Positions 1-5,776 of a DNA stretch of 8,137 nt are shown one piece after another. Where the stretch lies: NCBI GenBank assembly GCA_029240955.1, contig JARDZH010000059.1:1-8137 (forward strand). The letters are read 5' to 3'. The notes below the pieces were generated by a model. It did not search any database and was not told where the DNA came from. It saw only the letters and a list, made by a program, of their open reading frames with translations. Both the position numbers and the translations under genes were made by a program. Origin of the DNA: Pseudomonas sp. (GTDB taxonomy: Bacteria > Pseudomonadota > Gammaproteobacteria > Pseudomonadales > Pseudomonadaceae). How positions within the stretch are numbered: the first letter of the stretch is position 1; each line of letters begins with the position of its first letter.

Positions 1-13
1 TCATCCCCAACGG

Positions 14-40
14 TTGAAATAACCTTCCCCACCCCCATAT
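14..40 (+). promoter_or_regulatory. Sigma-32 (RpoH) heat-shock promoter of hslVU
   Basis: The -35 element TTGAAA lies at 14-19 and the -10 element CCCCATAT at 33-40, separated by 13 nt. Both match the known RpoH consensus (CTTGAAA, then CCCCATnT) almost exactly; only the base before TTGAAA differs (G instead of C). The expected transcription start is about 46-48, which gives a leader of roughly 40 nt before the hslV start codon. hslVU is a classic RpoH operon in gamma-proteobacteria, so position and gene agree. The assignment is a motif match, not a mapped start. Confidence 0.85.
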
Positions 41-74
41 GAGTTTTCATCAGGGCATTTTCGCCCCGCTGCGT

Positions 75-78
75 GGAG
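75..78 (+). promoter_or_regulatory. Ribosome binding site fixing the hslV start
   Basis: GGAG sits 9 nt before the TTG at 88-90. An in-frame GTG at 73-75 overlaps this site and so cannot use it. The site therefore supports initiation at the TTG, which also places the catalytic threonine directly after the initiator Met. Confidence 0.75.
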
Positions 79-87
79 ACTCTCCCC

Positions 88-624
88 TTGACCACCATCG
101 TTTCAGTGCGCCGCCACGGCAAAGTCGTCATGGCAGGCGACGGCCAGGTTTCCCTTGGCAACACCGTCATGAAAGGCAACGCGAAGAAAGTCCGTCGCCT
201 CTATCATGGCGAAGTGATTGCCGGGTTCGCTGGCGCTACCGCCGATGCTTTCACTCTGTTCGAACGCTTTGAAGGCCAGCTGGAAAAACACCAGGGCCAT
301 CTGGTTCGTGCAGCCGTCGAACTGGCCAAGGACTGGCGTACCGACCGTTCTCTCAGCCGCCTTGAGGCGATGCTGGCGGTTGCCAACAAGGACGCTTCGC
401 TGATCATCACCGGTAATGGCGACGTCGTAGAGCCGGAAGACGGCCTGATCGCCATGGGCTCCGGCGGCGCTTTCGCTCAAGCGGCAGCCCGTGCGCTGAT
501 GCTCAAGACCGACCTGTCGGCTCGCGAAATCACCGAAACCGCATTGCATATCGCCGGCGATATTTGCGTGTTCACCAACCACAACATCACCATCGAGGAG
601 CAGGATCTCGCTGACGAAGCCTGA
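88..624 (+). CDS. hslV: ATP-dependent protease HslVU, peptidase subunit HslV
   Basis: HslV is the proteolytic dodecamer of the cytoplasmic HslVU (ClpQY) protease, which degrades misfolded and short-lived regulatory proteins fed to it by HslU. The product is 178 aa including Met, the usual family length. After Met removal the chain begins TTIVSVRR, so Thr1 is the N-terminal nucleophile. The supporting residues Asp17, Lys33 and Ser124 (in MGSGG) are present in mature numbering, as in characterised proteasome-like HslV. The start is a TTG. A GTG five codons upstream (73) keeps the frame but would bury Thr1 behind extra residues and overlaps the ribosome binding site, so it is rejected. hslU follows after 57 nt and is almost surely cotranscribed from the sigma-32 promoter at 14-40. 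No unusual substitutions were seen. Confidence 0.97.
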   Translation: MTTIVSVRRHGKVVMAGDGQVSLGNTVMKGNAKKVRRLYHGEVIAGFAGATADAFTLFERFEGQLEKHQGHLVRAAVELAKDWRTDRSLSRLEAMLAVANKDASLIITGNGDVVEPEDGLIAMGSGGAFAQAAARALMLKTDLSAREITETALHIAGDICVFTNHNITIEEQDLADEA

Positions 625-681
625 GCACCGCTGCCATAACCGCCGTGCCGGCTTCATTTCATTCAGAGGATCGCATTCATT

Positions 682-2019
682 ATGTCCATGACTCCCCGCG
701 AAATCGTCCATGAACTCAATCGCCATATCATCGGCCAGGACGATGCCAAGCGCGCTGTTGCCATTGCGCTGCGCAACCGCTGGCGCCGCATGCAGCTGCC
801 CGAAGAGCTGCGCGTTGAAGTAACGCCCAAGAACATTCTGATGATCGGCCCGACCGGCGTCGGCAAGACCGAAATCGCCCGTCGTCTCGCCAAACTGGCG
901 AACGCGCCGTTTCTCAAGGTTGAAGCGACCAAATTCACCGAAGTGGGTTACGTCGGCCGCGATGTCGAGTCGATCATTCGTGATCTGGCTGATGCCGCCA
1001 TCAAGCTGCTGCGCGAGCAGGAAATCGTCAAGGTTCGTCATCGCGCCGAAGACGCCGCCGAAGACCGCATTCTCGACGCGCTGCTGCCACCTGCCCGCGG
1101 CGGCTTCAACGAAGAACCGGTGTCGACCAGCGATTCCAACACGCGCCAGCTGTTCCGCAAGCGCCTGCGTGAAGGCCAGCTGGACGACAAGGAAATCGAG
1201 ATCGAAGTCGCCGAGGCCGTTGGCGTCGACATTTCCGCGCCGCCAGGCATGGAAGAAATGACCAATCAGCTTCAGAGCCTGTTTGCCAACATGGGCAAGG
1301 GCAAGAAGAAGAGCCGCAAGCTCAAGGTCAAGGAAGCGCTCAAGCTGGTGCGCGACGAAGAAGCCAGCCGCCTGGTCAATGACGAAGAGCTCAAGGTCAA
1401 GGCACTGGAAGCGGTCGAGCAGCACGGCATCGTGTTCATCGACGAGATCGACAAGGTGGCCAAGCGCGGCAACACCGGCGGTGCCGATGTTTCCCGTGAA
1501 GGCGTTCAGCGCGATCTGCTGCCCCTGATCGAAGGCTGCACCGTGAACACCAAGCTGGGCATGGTCAAGACTGACCACATCCTGTTCATTGCATCCGGTG
1601 CGTTCCACCTGAGCAAACCGAGCGACCTGGTGCCTGAGCTGCAAGGCCGTCTGCCGATCCGTGTCGAGCTCAAAGCACTGACTCCGCAGGACTTCGAGCG
1701 CATTCTGAGCGAACCGCATGCATCGCTGACCGAGCAATACCGCGAACTGCTCAAGACCGAAGGCCTGAACATCGAGTTCAAGCCAGACGGGATCAAGCGT
1801 CTGGCGGAAATTGCCTGGCAGGTGAACGAGAAGACCGAGAACATCGGTGCTCGTCGTTTGCACACCCTGCTTGAGCGCTTGCTCGAAGAGGTGTCGTTCA
1901 GTGCCGGTGACCTGGCAAGCAGCCCGGACGCCGCGCCGATCAGCATCGACGCCGACTACGTCAACAGCCACCTTGGCGAGCTGGCGAACGACGAAGACCT
2001 GTCGCGCTACATTCTCTAA
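682..2019 (+). CDS. hslU: ATP-dependent protease HslVU, ATPase subunit HslU
   Basis: HslU is the AAA+ hexameric unfoldase that binds substrates, threads them through its pore and activates HslV. The product is 445 aa, the normal length. Visible landmarks are Walker A GPTGVGKT (56-63), pore loop GYVG (89-92), and the intermediate I-domain at about 110-243, which is rich in charged residues. Next come Walker B IVFIDEID (250-257), the arginine-finger region around Arg323 in LQGRLPIR, and the sensor-2 motif GARRL (389-393). The C-terminal tail DLSRYIL is the segment known to insert into pockets of HslV and stimulate it. A ribosome binding site AGAGGA (665-670) lies 11 nt before the chosen ATG. 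A second in-frame ATG at 688 is possible, but the MSMTPRE start is the usual one in Pseudomonas. The gene is the last of the heat-shock operon, since a strong terminator follows 17 nt after the stop. Confidence 0.98.
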   Translation: MSMTPREIVHELNRHIIGQDDAKRAVAIALRNRWRRMQLPEELRVEVTPKNILMIGPTGVGKTEIARRLAKLANAPFLKVEATKFTEVGYVGRDVESIIRDLADAAIKLLREQEIVKVRHRAEDAAEDRILDALLPPARGGFNEEPVSTSDSNTRQLFRKRLREGQLDDKEIEIEVAEAVGVDISAPPGMEEMTNQLQSLFANMGKGKKKSRKLKVKEALKLVRDEEASRLVNDEELKVKALEAVEQHGIVFIDEIDKVAKRGNTGGADVSREGVQRDLLPLIEGCTVNTKLGMVKTDHILFIASGAFHLSKPSDLVPELQGRLPIRVELKALTPQDFERILSEPHASLTEQYRELLKTEGLNIEFKPDGIKRLAEIAWQVNEKTENIGARRLHTLLERLLEEVSFSAGDLASSPDAAPISIDADYVNSHLGELANDEDLSRYIL

Positions 2020-2036
2020 GCGACGCGTCAAACCAG

Positions 2037-2071
2037 GCTGCAAGCGGACCTGCTCCGCTTGCAGCTTTTTT
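2037..2071 (+). terminator. Intrinsic terminator of hslVU
   Basis: A perfect 12-bp stem (GCTGCAAGCGGA at 2037-2048 pairing with TCCGCTTGCAGC at 2054-2065) encloses a 5-nt loop CCTGC. Six T follow at 2066-2071. This is a complete Rho-independent terminator for the + strand. The other side of the stem has only a three-base T run on the opposite strand, so it is unlikely to act in both directions. Confidence 0.95.
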
Positions 2072-2123
2072 ACGCCCGGCTTTTGGCTTGTAGCGGGCGA
2101 CTCCCGGCTTTAAGCTGCGCCTC
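2072..2123 (+). other. Short gap with inverted and direct repeats before the DUF971 gene
   Basis: CGCCCG (2073-2078) and CGGGCG (2094-2099) can form a 6-bp stem with a 15-nt loop. CCCGGCTTT occurs twice as a direct repeat (2075-2083 and 2103-2111). TGTAGCGGGCGAC (2089-2101) recurs exactly in the phaC1-phaZ gap at 4650-4662. A weak -10-like TTTAAG lies at 2109-2114, only about 10 nt before the ATG, without a good -35. If real, the downstream message would be nearly leaderless. No convincing ribosome binding site is present. Confidence 0.45.
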
Positions 2124-2501
2124 ATGACCCGACTCCCTACCGCCATCCAGTTGCACAAAGCCTCCAAGACACTGACGCTCAAGTATGCGTCGGGTGAGGA
2201 ATACCATCTGCCCGCCGAGTTGCTGCGAGTCCATTCGCCGTCTGCCGAAGTGCAGGGCCATGGCAAGCCGATTCTGCAACACGGCAAGCTGGGCGTGGGG
2301 CTGCTCAAGGTAGAGCCTGCCGGGCAATACGCGCTGAAGCTCACCTTCGATGACGGTCACGACAGCGGTCTGTTTACCTGGGAATACCTCTACGAGCTGG
2401 GCAAGCGGCAGGACGAGCTCTGGGCGGATTATCTGCAGGAGCTTGAGAAGGCCGGCAAATCCCGCGACCCGTCCGAGCAGGTCATCAAGCTGATGTTGTA
2501 A
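2124..2501 (+). CDS. DUF971 family protein (gamma-butyrobetaine hydroxylase-like N-terminal domain)
   Basis: This is a 125-aa protein recognised as the DUF971 / GBBH-like N-terminal family (PF06155 type). The evidence is the central motif LRVHSPSAEVQGH (about 34-46) and the later FDDGHDSGLFTWEYLYELG region (about 74-92). In eukaryotes this fold is the N-terminal domain of gamma-butyrobetaine and trimethyllysine hydroxylases. Here the catalytic oxygenase domain is absent, so hydroxylase activity should not be inferred. The function of the free-standing bacterial protein is unknown to me. It has no signal peptide, membrane segment or cysteine cluster and is probably cytosolic. The C-terminal 35 residues are charged and likely helical. 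It lies between the hslU terminator and the PHA operon; an equivalent small gene occupies this place in other Pseudomonas genomes. No ribosome binding site is evident before the ATG. A GTG or later ATG start cannot be excluded, but MTRLPTAIQLHK reads as a normal family start. Confidence 0.88.
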   Translation: MTRLPTAIQLHKASKTLTLKYASGEEYHLPAELLRVHSPSAEVQGHGKPILQHGKLGVGLLKVEPAGQYALKLTFDDGHDSGLFTWEYLYELGKRQDELWADYLQELEKAGKSRDPSEQVIKLML

Positions 2502-2603
2502 CAGGTCATTCGTCAGCCCATCGAACGACCCGACCGCCCCGCCTGGCTTTTCTCCACAGCGCGCATCGCCGCACCCCGCTGCTCTAGCGCACCGCCCGCC
2601 CTT

Positions 2604-2621
2604 TTAGAACGCACTTTCTAA
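2604..2621 (+). promoter_or_regulatory. Candidate PhaD operator upstream of phaC1
   Basis: TTAGAA (2604-2609) and TTCTAA (2616-2621) form a perfect inverted repeat around a 6-nt spacer. Shifted by one base it reads as two 6-bp half-sites 8 bp apart (TTTAGA-N8-TCTAAT). That agrees with my recollection of the 6-8-6 layout described for PhaD operators in P. putida. TetR-family dimers such as PhaD, encoded at the end of this cluster, bind such palindromes. The site lies directly upstream of a possible extended -10. The link to PhaD is inferred from position and symmetry. Confidence 0.6.
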
Positions 2622-2628
2622 TCGAATT

Positions 2629-2637
2629 TGCTTCAAT
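2629..2637 (+). promoter_or_regulatory. Possible extended -10 promoter for phaC1
   Basis: TGCTTCAAT combines the TGn extension with a -10 hexamer TTCAAT that matches four of six consensus bases. No good -35 is found at 17 or 18 bp. The inverted repeat 2604-2621 occupies that place instead, as expected for a promoter that needs an activator. The start would be near 2644, giving a leader of about 280 nt. The assignment is tentative; other weak sigma-70-like pairs exist in this region. Confidence 0.3.
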
Positions 2638-2922
2638 GTTCCGCGCAGCGGTCAATGACTGACCCTGCTTGCGAATTATTGGAATCTCGCGTAACCAATG
2701 ACTTTGTCAGTTTCCAGCATCGGCAATGATGCGGACAGCAGTATGCAAAGCCGTGGTCACGTGAAGCGCAGCTGTTCAGGCGCCTTCGCGGTAGCTTGCA
2801 TAAATTCCGGAAATTGACTGGCAACCATCATCGGTCACACGAGCAGTAGTACCGGCGCTCAGCCTGTGTCACTGGTCACAGGAAGACTGTCGGTACTCGT
2901 CTCGGACAATGGAGCGTCGTAG

Positions 2923-4602
2923 ATGAGTAGCAAGAACAATGATGACCTGCAGCTGCAAGCCTCTGAACACACCCTGGGCCTGAACCCGGTGATAGGTTTG
3001 CGCCGCAAAGACTTACTGACCACCGCTCGCATCGTCCTGCGCCAGGCACTCAAGCAACCGGTCCACAGCCTGCGGCACGTCGCTCATTTCGGCGTGCAAC
3101 TGAGCAACGTCCTGCTGGGCCGATCCGAACTGCAGCCAACGCCTGAGGATCGACGTTTTTCCGACCCAGCCTGGAGCCACAACCCGCTGTATCGGCGTTA
3201 TCTGCAGATCTATCTGGCATGGCGCACTGAACTGCATGAGTGGGTCGGCAACAGCAACCTCACGCCGCAAGACATCAGCCGTGGTCACTTTGTGATCAAC
3301 CTGCTGACCGAAGCCATGTCGCCCAGCAATTCGGCGGCCAACCCGGCGGCGGTCAAACGTTTCTTCGAGACCGGCGGCAAGAGCCTGCTCGATGGGCTGT
3401 CGCATCTGGCCAAGGATCTGGTGCAAAACGGCGGCATGCCGAGCCAGGTCAACATGGACGCCTTCGAAGTCGGCAAGAACCTGGGCACCACCGAAGGCGC
3501 GGTGGTGTTTCGCAGCGAAATGCTGGAACTGATCCAGTACAAACCCATCACCGATCAGGTCCACGAACGGCCGTTGCTGGTCGTTCCGCCGCAGATCAAC
3601 AAGTTCTACGTGTTCGACCTGAGCCCGGACAAAAGCCTGGCGCGGTTCTGCCTGCGCAGCCAGGTGCAGACATTCATCATCAGCTGGCGCAATCCAACCA
3701 AGGCGCAGCGGGAATGGGGCCTGTCGAGCTACATCGAAGCGTTGAAAGAAGCCGTGGACGTGGTGATCGAGATCACCGGCAGCCCGGATATCAACATGCT
3801 CGGGGCCTGCTCCGGCGGGATCGTCTGCACGGCGTTGCTCGGTCATTACGCTGCGCTGGAGCGCCAGAAAGTCCATGCCATGACGCTGTTGGTCAGCGTA
3901 CTGGACACAACGCTGGAGACCGAAGTGGCGCTGTTCGTCGACGAGCAGACGTTGGAAAGCGCCAAGCGCCGTTCTTATCAGGCCGGCGTGCTGGAAGGTC
4001 GCGACATGGCCAAGGTGTTTGCCTGGATGCGCCCCAATGACCTGATCTGGAACTACTGGGTGAACAACTACCTGCTGGGCAACGAGCCGCCGGTGTTCGA
4101 CATCCTGTTCTGGAACAACGACACCACGCGCCTGCCGGCGGCCTTTCACGGCGACCTGATCGAAATGTTCAAGAACAATCCGCTGACGCGTCCCAACGCG
4201 CTGGAAGTCTGCGGTACTCCGATCGATCTGCAGCAGGTCAAGGCCGACGTCTTCTGCCTGGCCGGTACCAACGACCACATCACGCCGTGGCAGTCCTGCT
4301 ACAAGTCGGCGCGTCTGTTTGGCGGCAATACCGAGTTCGTGCTGTCCAGCAGCGGCCATATTCAGAGCATCCTCAACCCGCCGGGCAACCCCAAGGCGCG
4401 ATTCATGACCAACCCTGAATTACCGGCCGACCCGCTGAAGTGGCAGGAAAACGGCACCAAGCACACTGACTCCTGGTGGCTGCACTGGCAGGCCTGGCAA
4501 ACCCAGCGCTCGGCGGATCTCAAAGATGCTCCGGCGACACTCGGCAGCCAGCTTTATCCGGCCGGTGAAGCCTCTCCAGGCACTTACGTACACGAACGCT
4601 AG
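2923..4602 (+). CDS. phaC1: Class II poly(3-hydroxyalkanoate) synthase 1
   Basis: PhaC1 polymerises medium-chain-length (R)-3-hydroxyacyl-CoA (mainly C6-C14) into PHA on the surface of cytoplasmic granules, releasing CoA. It has 559 aa, the standard class II length. The N-terminal domain (about 1-200) precedes an alpha/beta-hydrolase core. The modified lipase box GACSGG holds the nucleophile Cys296, and the triad is completed by Asp451 (TND) and His479 (SGH). The residues tied to activity and substrate range in the Pseudomonas sp. 61-3 enzyme are in the wild-type state: Glu130, Ser325, Ser477 and Gln481. A good ribosome binding site GGAG (2911-2914) lies 8 nt before the ATG. A Crc-type motif covers codons 4-6, which suggests translational repression in carbon-rich conditions. 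It is the first gene of the operon; phaZ follows after 155 nt and a paralogous synthase after that. Confidence 0.98.
   Translation: MSSKNNDDLQLQASEHTLGLNPVIGLRRKDLLTTARIVLRQALKQPVHSLRHVAHFGVQLSNVLLGRSELQPTPEDRRFSDPAWSHNPLYRRYLQIYLAWRTELHEWVGNSNLTPQDISRGHFVINLLTEAMSPSNSAANPAAVKRFFETGGKSLLDGLSHLAKDLVQNGGMPSQVNMDAFEVGKNLGTTEGAVVFRSEMLELIQYKPITDQVHERPLLVVPPQINKFYVFDLSPDKSLARFCLRSQVQTFIISWRNPTKAQREWGLSSYIEALKEAVDVVIEITGSPDINMLGACSGGIVCTALLGHYAALERQKVHAMTLLVSVLDTTLETEVALFVDEQTLESAKRRSYQAGVLEGRDMAKVFAWMRPNDLIWNYWVNNYLLGNEPPVFDILFWNNDTTRLPAAFHGDLIEMFKNNPLTRPNALEVCGTPIDLQQVKADVFCLAGTNDHITPWQSCYKSARLFGGNTEFVLSSSGHIQSILNPPGNPKARFMTNPELPADPLKWQENGTKHTDSWWLHWQAWQTQRSADLKDAPATLGSQLYPAGEASPGTYVHER
2932..2939 (+). 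promoter_or_regulatory. Crc/Hfq catabolite-repression (CA) motif in the phaC1 message
   Basis: AAGAACAA matches the AAnAAnAA consensus perfectly and lies in codons 4-6, within reach of the initiating ribosome. In P. putida, Hfq with Crc is known to bind such motifs and reduce phaC1 translation, lowering PHA production when carbon and nitrogen are balanced. The corresponding spot in phaC2 carries a run of seven A (5781-5787) that misses the consensus by one base. Confidence 0.7.
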
Positions 4603-4757
4603 TATTTTCAAGAGAGCGTGTACCCAGTGGTCAGCAGTAGGATCGGCACTGTAGCGGGCGACGTACACGTTACAGCGGCACTCATGAGGTCATGCCTCGG
4701 TTGATCTGGCGCAGCGCGAGCAGCTTGCCAGTGGTCTTAACGAACAGGGCTTCGCGC
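4603..4757 (+). other. Structured phaC1-phaZ gap
   Basis: CGTGTAC (4617-4623) can pair with GTACACG at 4663-4669 or with the same heptamer inside the end of phaC1 (4588-4594). Nested inside the downstream option, CAGTG (4625-4629) pairs with CACTG (4647-4651). CTGTA (4649-4653) can also pair with TACAG (4671-4675). No U-tract follows, so this is not a classic terminator. No convincing sigma-70 or sigma-54 promoter was found; phaZ is probably reached by transcription from the phaC1 promoter. Confidence 0.55.
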
Positions 4758-5615
4758 ATGCCTAAACCCTTTGTATTTCGTTCCATCGACCTGGACGGTC
4801 ACACCATCAGGACCGCCGTGCGACCCGGCAACAACCACCTGACCCCGCTGCTGATCTTCAACGGCATTGGCGCCAACCTTGAACTGGTGTTCCCGTTCGT
4901 CGATGCGCTGGACCCTGATCTGGAGGTCATCGCGTTCGATGTGCCCGGCGTCGGCGGTTCGTCCACGCCCAGCCGGCCCTATCGCTTTCCGGGGCTGGCG
5001 AAGCTGGCGGCGCGCATGCTCGATTATCTGGACATCGGCCAGGTGAACGCCATCGGCGTTTCATGGGGCGGCGCGCTGGCCCAGCAGTTCGCCCATGACT
5101 ACCCGGAACGTTGCAAGAAACTGGTTCTGGCGGCGACGGCGGCCGGCATGGTGATGGTGCCGGGCAAACCTCGGGTGCTGTGGCTGATGGCCAGTCCACG
5201 ACGCTATATCCAGCCGTCCCATGTCATTCGCATCGCGCCGGAGATCTACGGCGGAGCCTTTCGTCGCGATCCATACCTGGCTGCCAATCACGCCGCCAAG
5301 GTACGTTCGTCCGGCAAGCTGGGCTATTACTGGCAGCTGTTTGCAGGCATGGGCTGGACCAGCATCCACTGGCTGCACAAGATTCAGCAGCCCACCCTGG
5401 TGCTGGCCGGCGACGACGATCCGCTGATCCCGCTGGTAAATATGCGGCTGCTGGCTTGGCGGATACCCAATGCCCAGCTACACATAATCGATGACGGTCA
5501 TTTGTTCCTCATCACTCGAGCCGAGGCCGTCGCTCCCATCATCATGGGTTTCCTGCAGCAGGAACGACAACGCGCAGTCATGCATCCGCGACCGCTGCCA
5601 CCCAAAGCCCGTTGA
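4758..5615 (+). CDS. phaZ: Intracellular medium-chain-length PHA depolymerase
   Basis: PhaZ is a granule-associated serine hydrolase that cleaves stored mcl-PHA to 3-hydroxyacids for beta-oxidation, so polymer turns over continuously. It has 285 aa. It is an alpha/beta-hydrolase with the lipase box GVSWGG (nucleophile Ser102), Asp221 in GDDDPLIP and His248 in DDGHLF. These are the same positions as the triad reported for P. putida PhaZ. The oxyanion-hole region is probably FNGIGAN (34-40). The start at 4758 gives MPKPFVFR, matching the known family N-terminus, and AGGG (4746-4749) lies 8 nt upstream. An in-frame ATG at 4692 would add 22 residues with no family likeness; its GAGGT is only 1 nt away, too close to serve. 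phaZ sits between the two synthases, the standard class II arrangement, which couples synthesis and mobilisation. Confidence 0.96.
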   Translation: MPKPFVFRSIDLDGHTIRTAVRPGNNHLTPLLIFNGIGANLELVFPFVDALDPDLEVIAFDVPGVGGSSTPSRPYRFPGLAKLAARMLDYLDIGQVNAIGVSWGGALAQQFAHDYPERCKKLVLAATAAGMVMVPGKPRVLWLMASPRRYIQPSHVIRIAPEIYGGAFRRDPYLAANHAAKVRSSGKLGYYWQLFAGMGWTSIHWLHKIQQPTLVLAGDDDPLIPLVNMRLLAWRIPNAQLHIIDDGHLFLITRAEAVAPIIMGFLQQERQRAVMHPRPLPPKAR

Positions 5616-5706
5616 TTGACCAGCCGTATTCAACGGAGCGGGAGACTTGACGAACATCCGCATTACCGACTGTGCCGACAGACAGGAATTCGACTGGCGC
5701 AGAACC

Positions 5707-5735
5707 ACGCAGGCCCGTCGAATACGGGCCTGCGT
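5707..5735 (+). repeat. Perfect 12-bp hairpin in the phaZ-phaC2 gap
   Basis: ACGCAGGCCCGT (5707-5718) and ACGGGCCTGCGT (5724-5735) are exact complements around the 5-nt loop CGAAT. The stem is very GC-rich and stable. No T-run follows on either strand, so it is not a standard Rho-independent terminator. It may protect the 3' end of an upstream message, attenuate read-through into phaC2, or act with Rho. It ends 41 nt before the phaC2 start. Elsewhere in the 161-nt gap, CTTGACGAA occurs twice (5646-5654 and 5754-5762). Confidence 0.8.
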
Positions 5736-5776
5736 CATTCCATGGGCTGATGGCTTGACGAAGGAGTGTTGCCCTC

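Larger units (their letters stand above)
2502..2922 (+). other. Gene-free control region upstream of phaC1
   Basis: These 421 nt carry no credible gene; the only longer open frame, on the minus strand (2633-2824), shows no recognisable protein. The region is less GC-rich than the flanking genes from about 2600 to 2820, as expected for a promoter. It contains the inverted repeat at 2604-2621, a possible extended -10 at 2629-2637, and GGTCA (2650-2654) facing TGACC (2660-2664). Two 8-bp palindromes are also present, TCACGTGA (2757-2764) and TTCCGGAA (2805-2812), as are three GGTCAC copies at 2755, 2833 and 2874. No clear terminator for the DUF971 gene is seen, so some readthrough into phaC1 is possible. 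Confidence 0.7.

Noticed and set aside
103..2043. A 646-codon open frame on the minus strand covering almost all of hslV and hslU
   Set aside because: It mirrors the codon structure of two certain genes, its translation shows no recognisable domain, and it runs into the terminator. Such long antisense frames are common in GC-rich genes.
2779..2800. Possible sigma-54 promoter (GG at 2779 and TTGCA at 2796) ahead of phaC1
   Set aside because: The GG and GC doublets are 17 nt apart instead of the required 10. TGGCA at 2819-2823 also lacks a properly spaced GC.
2909..2926. Tiny upstream frame (MERRR) whose TGA stop overlaps the phaC1 ATG
   Set aside because: Its ATG sits on the phaC1 ribosome binding site and has no ribosome binding site of its own. 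It is most likely accidental.
3013..4359. A 448-codon minus-strand open frame inside phaC1, and a similar 437-codon one at 6227-7540 over phaC2
   Set aside because: Both are antisense shadows of paralogous genes. Their mutual similarity comes from the sense-strand homology.
4650..4680. Possible Pseudomonas REP element
   Set aside because: It shares only a short GTAGC/GGGC likeness with the REP consensus and lacks the typical palindromic core.
4692..4757. Upstream in-frame ATG giving a 307-aa PhaZ
   Set aside because: The 22 added residues have no likeness to the known PhaZ N-terminus, and the nearest ribosome binding site is too close to that ATG.
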